Assembly: GCA_008692225.1 (NCBI GenBank)
Contig: VICG01000004.1
Location: 1,054,501-1,118,500 of the forward strand
Length of the DNA: 64,000 bases
Source: Monilinia fructicola
Lineage: Eukaryota > Ascomycota > Leotiomycetes > Helotiales > Sclerotiniaceae
Reading direction: 5' to 3'
The translations under genes were made by a program, and so were the position numbers. This document shows, in pieces, positions 61,841-64,000 of this stretch; the stretch's first letter is position 1; every line of letters starts with the position of its first letter. Below the pieces are notes generated by a model that had not been told where the DNA came from, did no database searches, and was given only the letters and a program-made list of their open reading frames with translations.

Positions 61841-63797
61841 TTATTGACTTGGCAAATGCAAGTTTTTGCTCGTCTCCTCCGCCTTTGCTTGCTCTACCGC
61901 ACTTAAATCTATCTCCGGGACTGGTTCATCACCCTCCACAGTTTGCGGTTCCTCTTCTACCACTCTCTCCATCGGTGCCTTTACCTCGTCTTCATCTTCT
62001 ACCGCCCCATCTAACTTGGAATCATGTCCTGCTCCGCTATTGCTACCACTAATACCAATACTTGAAGCGCCGTCATCGACCTTCTTCTTGGATTCCGAAA
62101 CAATTTTATCTGCCTCGGATAGCTTGCCTAGTCCCATGTTGCCATCGCCTTCGACACCAATTGCAGCATGAGAATCTTTTGCGGTTGCAACGAGGAGTGG
62201 CCGATTGAATCGAACAATCATACAAGATAAATTGTCAGTACTGAAACGAGCGAGAGCGTATTCGACCAGCTGTTTGGCTGCGGCGACAGGATCTTGTTGA
62301 TGGCGAACAAGATCAACAGCTTCTTGATCCGAACAGACATCCCATAACTAGGAAACTTCGATTAGTAGCGTTCTACATGATGTTCAAAGGGGGACTTACA
62401 CCATCACAAGCCAAGATGATGAATTCATCACTATCAGGCTGTATAACCGTCTCAGTCGTATATGGATGGCCTGTGACCAAATCCTTCATATACGCATCTC
62501 CTAATGCACGAGTAACTGCCAAAACACCATTGACACGATTGTTGAGGATCAAACCACCTGCATTTGCAACACGTTTTCCTTCGTTTTCATCACTGCCCTT
62601 ATGGTCATAAGACAGACGTAAAGCCTTTCCGTTACGACACAACACGATCCGTGCATCTCCAACGTTAGCTGTATACAGAACTCTGGCACGAGAAGAGGTG
62701 CTTTTGAGTTTTGCGTGAACATCTCCAGTAGAGGCATTCACCGCAGCATTTGGCTGTTGCGAGGTGGATTTGCTCAAATCTACACCACTATCTTCATTCT
62801 TTGACGTTTCTTCAGCGGCTTTGATGGCGGCGGCAGTCGCAGGCGCAATCGCAGTCGAGCCGGTGGCAGATGAAGGATTTGGTATCCTATCCTCCCAGCG
62901 AAGAACGGCTGTAACTGCCGTGCAGCCGCTGTTTTTCAGCGGCAGTTTCTCCAACTGTGCATCAACCGTTGTAAAGGTCTGATCGAGAAGTTCAGGAATC
63001 GGTGTATTTGGATTCTTTCGTATAGTCTCCTCCAAGATGAGATGTAGTTTCTTCCCACACCAATCTGCAGCAAATGTACCTGCATGACCATCGAAGATTG
63101 CAAAATAACCATTATCTGTTTCCATCATCGACTGCGCAGATCCCGGCCGGGCAAGACTATCGGATGAATCACTCGCCACTTTATCTGATTTTTCCGACTT
63201 CGAACTGGAATCGGCTCCTACGACGGGGGCGGGCGTATGTAAGAAGTTGTACAAGAAAGCATGTGTATCCTCCATTGTTCGACGACATTTCTTATTCCTG
63301 TCTTCCCAAACACCAACTTTAAAGGTTGATCTTGGACCCGGACGAGATTCTCCCGCCGAATTATTATGCTGACCTTGGGGGACTGCCAACGCCGGGTCTT
63401 GTTTTCCAAGCTTCTGCAATGGTGTCTGCGTCACCGCGTCGCCCGATTTTCCCGACATGAATCCCGAAGAATTAGGACTCTGACTGAAGTGCAAGGAGTT
63501 TTTCGCACTCGCAAGGAAAGAGCTGGCTTTGCTGCCCACCCCACTACTCCGACGTTTTTTCTCTCCGGAACCATCGCCTGGAATCGCGCGACCTGGGGGA
63601 CTACCATTACCACTACGCTTTTCTGATGTGCCACTCTCACCATCGAGAACTTTTGACGCAGTTGATGCATCGCCTTGGTTGTTGAGAGCTGCCGATGAAT
63701 CGGTGGTGGGTTCGGAAGAGGTGGTGGTCGTGGTCGTGGGTGTGGTGGAAGCTGCGGACTCTTTTGGTGGGGAACTAGAACTAGAGCTACCAAACAT
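61841..63797 (-). CDS. PTC1: PP2C-type Ser/Thr phosphatase (Ptc1-like)
   Basis: Exons 63797-62400 and 62347-61841 join over a 52-nt intron (GTAAGT ... CCTAG) inside the motif [16 protein letters not shown], giving 634 residues. A long Ser/Thr-rich N-terminus precedes the catalytic domain, which starts near residue 158. Metal-binding motifs are intact: [10 protein letters not shown] (about 172), [18 protein letters not shown] (DGHAG at 236-240), [52 protein letters not shown] and [13 protein letters not shown]. The catalytic core has a large Ser/Ala-rich insert around [20 protein letters not shown]. The C-terminal tail is acidic. In yeast Ptc1 dampens HOG and cell-integrity MAP kinases; assignment to Ptc1 rather than another PP2C is by resemblance. 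The in-frame sequence continues upstream of this ATG without a stop for some codons, so a missed 5' exon is possible. Confidence 0.9.
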
Positions 63798-64000
63798 TCT
63801 GTTGAGCAGACCTCCTTGGGAGGAAAAAGCTCCTTCTTTTATTTCCTGCCAGTTTGTTGATTTAGTTTGAATGTGTCTCGCAAAGAGACCTGTGGTAATT
63901 CTCGAATAGAAGAAATCAAAAGAGCGGATGATTTGCTCGTGGTTTGTCGTTCTTGATTTCTGACTGTAGAGTTATATGTAAGTCCGGTTCCGGGTACTGT
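63798..64000. other. 5' flank of the PP2C gene
   Basis: Probable leader or promoter of the phosphatase. A GGCAG acceptor-like site about 40 bases upstream of its ATG (minus strand) could mark an additional first exon. Confidence 0.35.

Overview
The window reads as nuclear DNA of a filamentous ascomycete. Genes are split by short GT-AG introns (mostly 46-90 nt), intergenic DNA is rich in microsatellites, and the gene set is a typical fungal mix: a Ptc1-like phosphatase, an Smp3 mannosyltransferase, a Bor1-like transporter, a DUF676 lipase, an Atr1/Amf1-like MFS pump and a small secreted cysteine-rich protein. Composition and protein style resemble Leotiomycetes (the Botrytis/Sclerotinia group); that placement is inference.

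Layout, left to right: a Ser/Thr-rich single-pass membrane protein (-, 958-2770); a DUF676 hydrolase (+, 5763-7913); a borate/bicarbonate transporter (+, 8625-10956); a GC-rich microsatellite block holding a decayed cytochrome P450 fragment (12.1-14.5 kb); a peroxisomal catalase (-, 15177-16762); the ARL1 GTPase (-) and ribosomal protein eL39 (+) as a divergent pair (20.2-22.1 kb); SKP1 (-, 24698-25417); a 9-bp tandem repeat (25.9 kb); the GPI mannosyltransferase SMP3 (+, 28215-30071); a PTS1-bearing acyl-CoA dehydrogenase (-, 30733-32276); a gene-poor 6.9 kb stretch containing a 792-bp AT-rich element with perfect 27-bp terminal inverted repeats (35773-36564); a 14-3-3-like protein (+, 39158-40127); an MFS transporter (-, 43221-45048); ribosomal protein uL1 (-, 48004-48851); a small secreted cysteine-rich protein (-, 49429-49903); a SANT/Myb-like protein (+, 52830-54353); a DUF4202 protein (-, 57024-57608); an uncharacterised serine/proline-rich protein (-, 59183-60594); and a PP2C phosphatase (-, 61841-63797).

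Most genes are unrelated housekeeping or metabolic functions and form no cluster. One loose theme is peroxisomal metabolism: the catalase ends in SRL and the acyl-CoA dehydrogenase in SKL. 

The most pervasive oddity is technical or evolutionary. Conserved genes (SKP1, catalase, BOR1, SMP3, acyl-CoA dehydrogenase, MFS, 14-3-3-like) each carry one to seven single- or double-base indels, mostly in homopolymers, while other genes (DUF676, ARL1, eL39, uL1, SANT, DUF4202, PP2C) are intact. A frameshift in SKP1, normally essential, favours residual sequencing error over true decay. The most novel-looking structure is the AT-rich inverted-repeat element near 36 kb, whose subterminal zones carry arrays of an AACGTT-containing unit.
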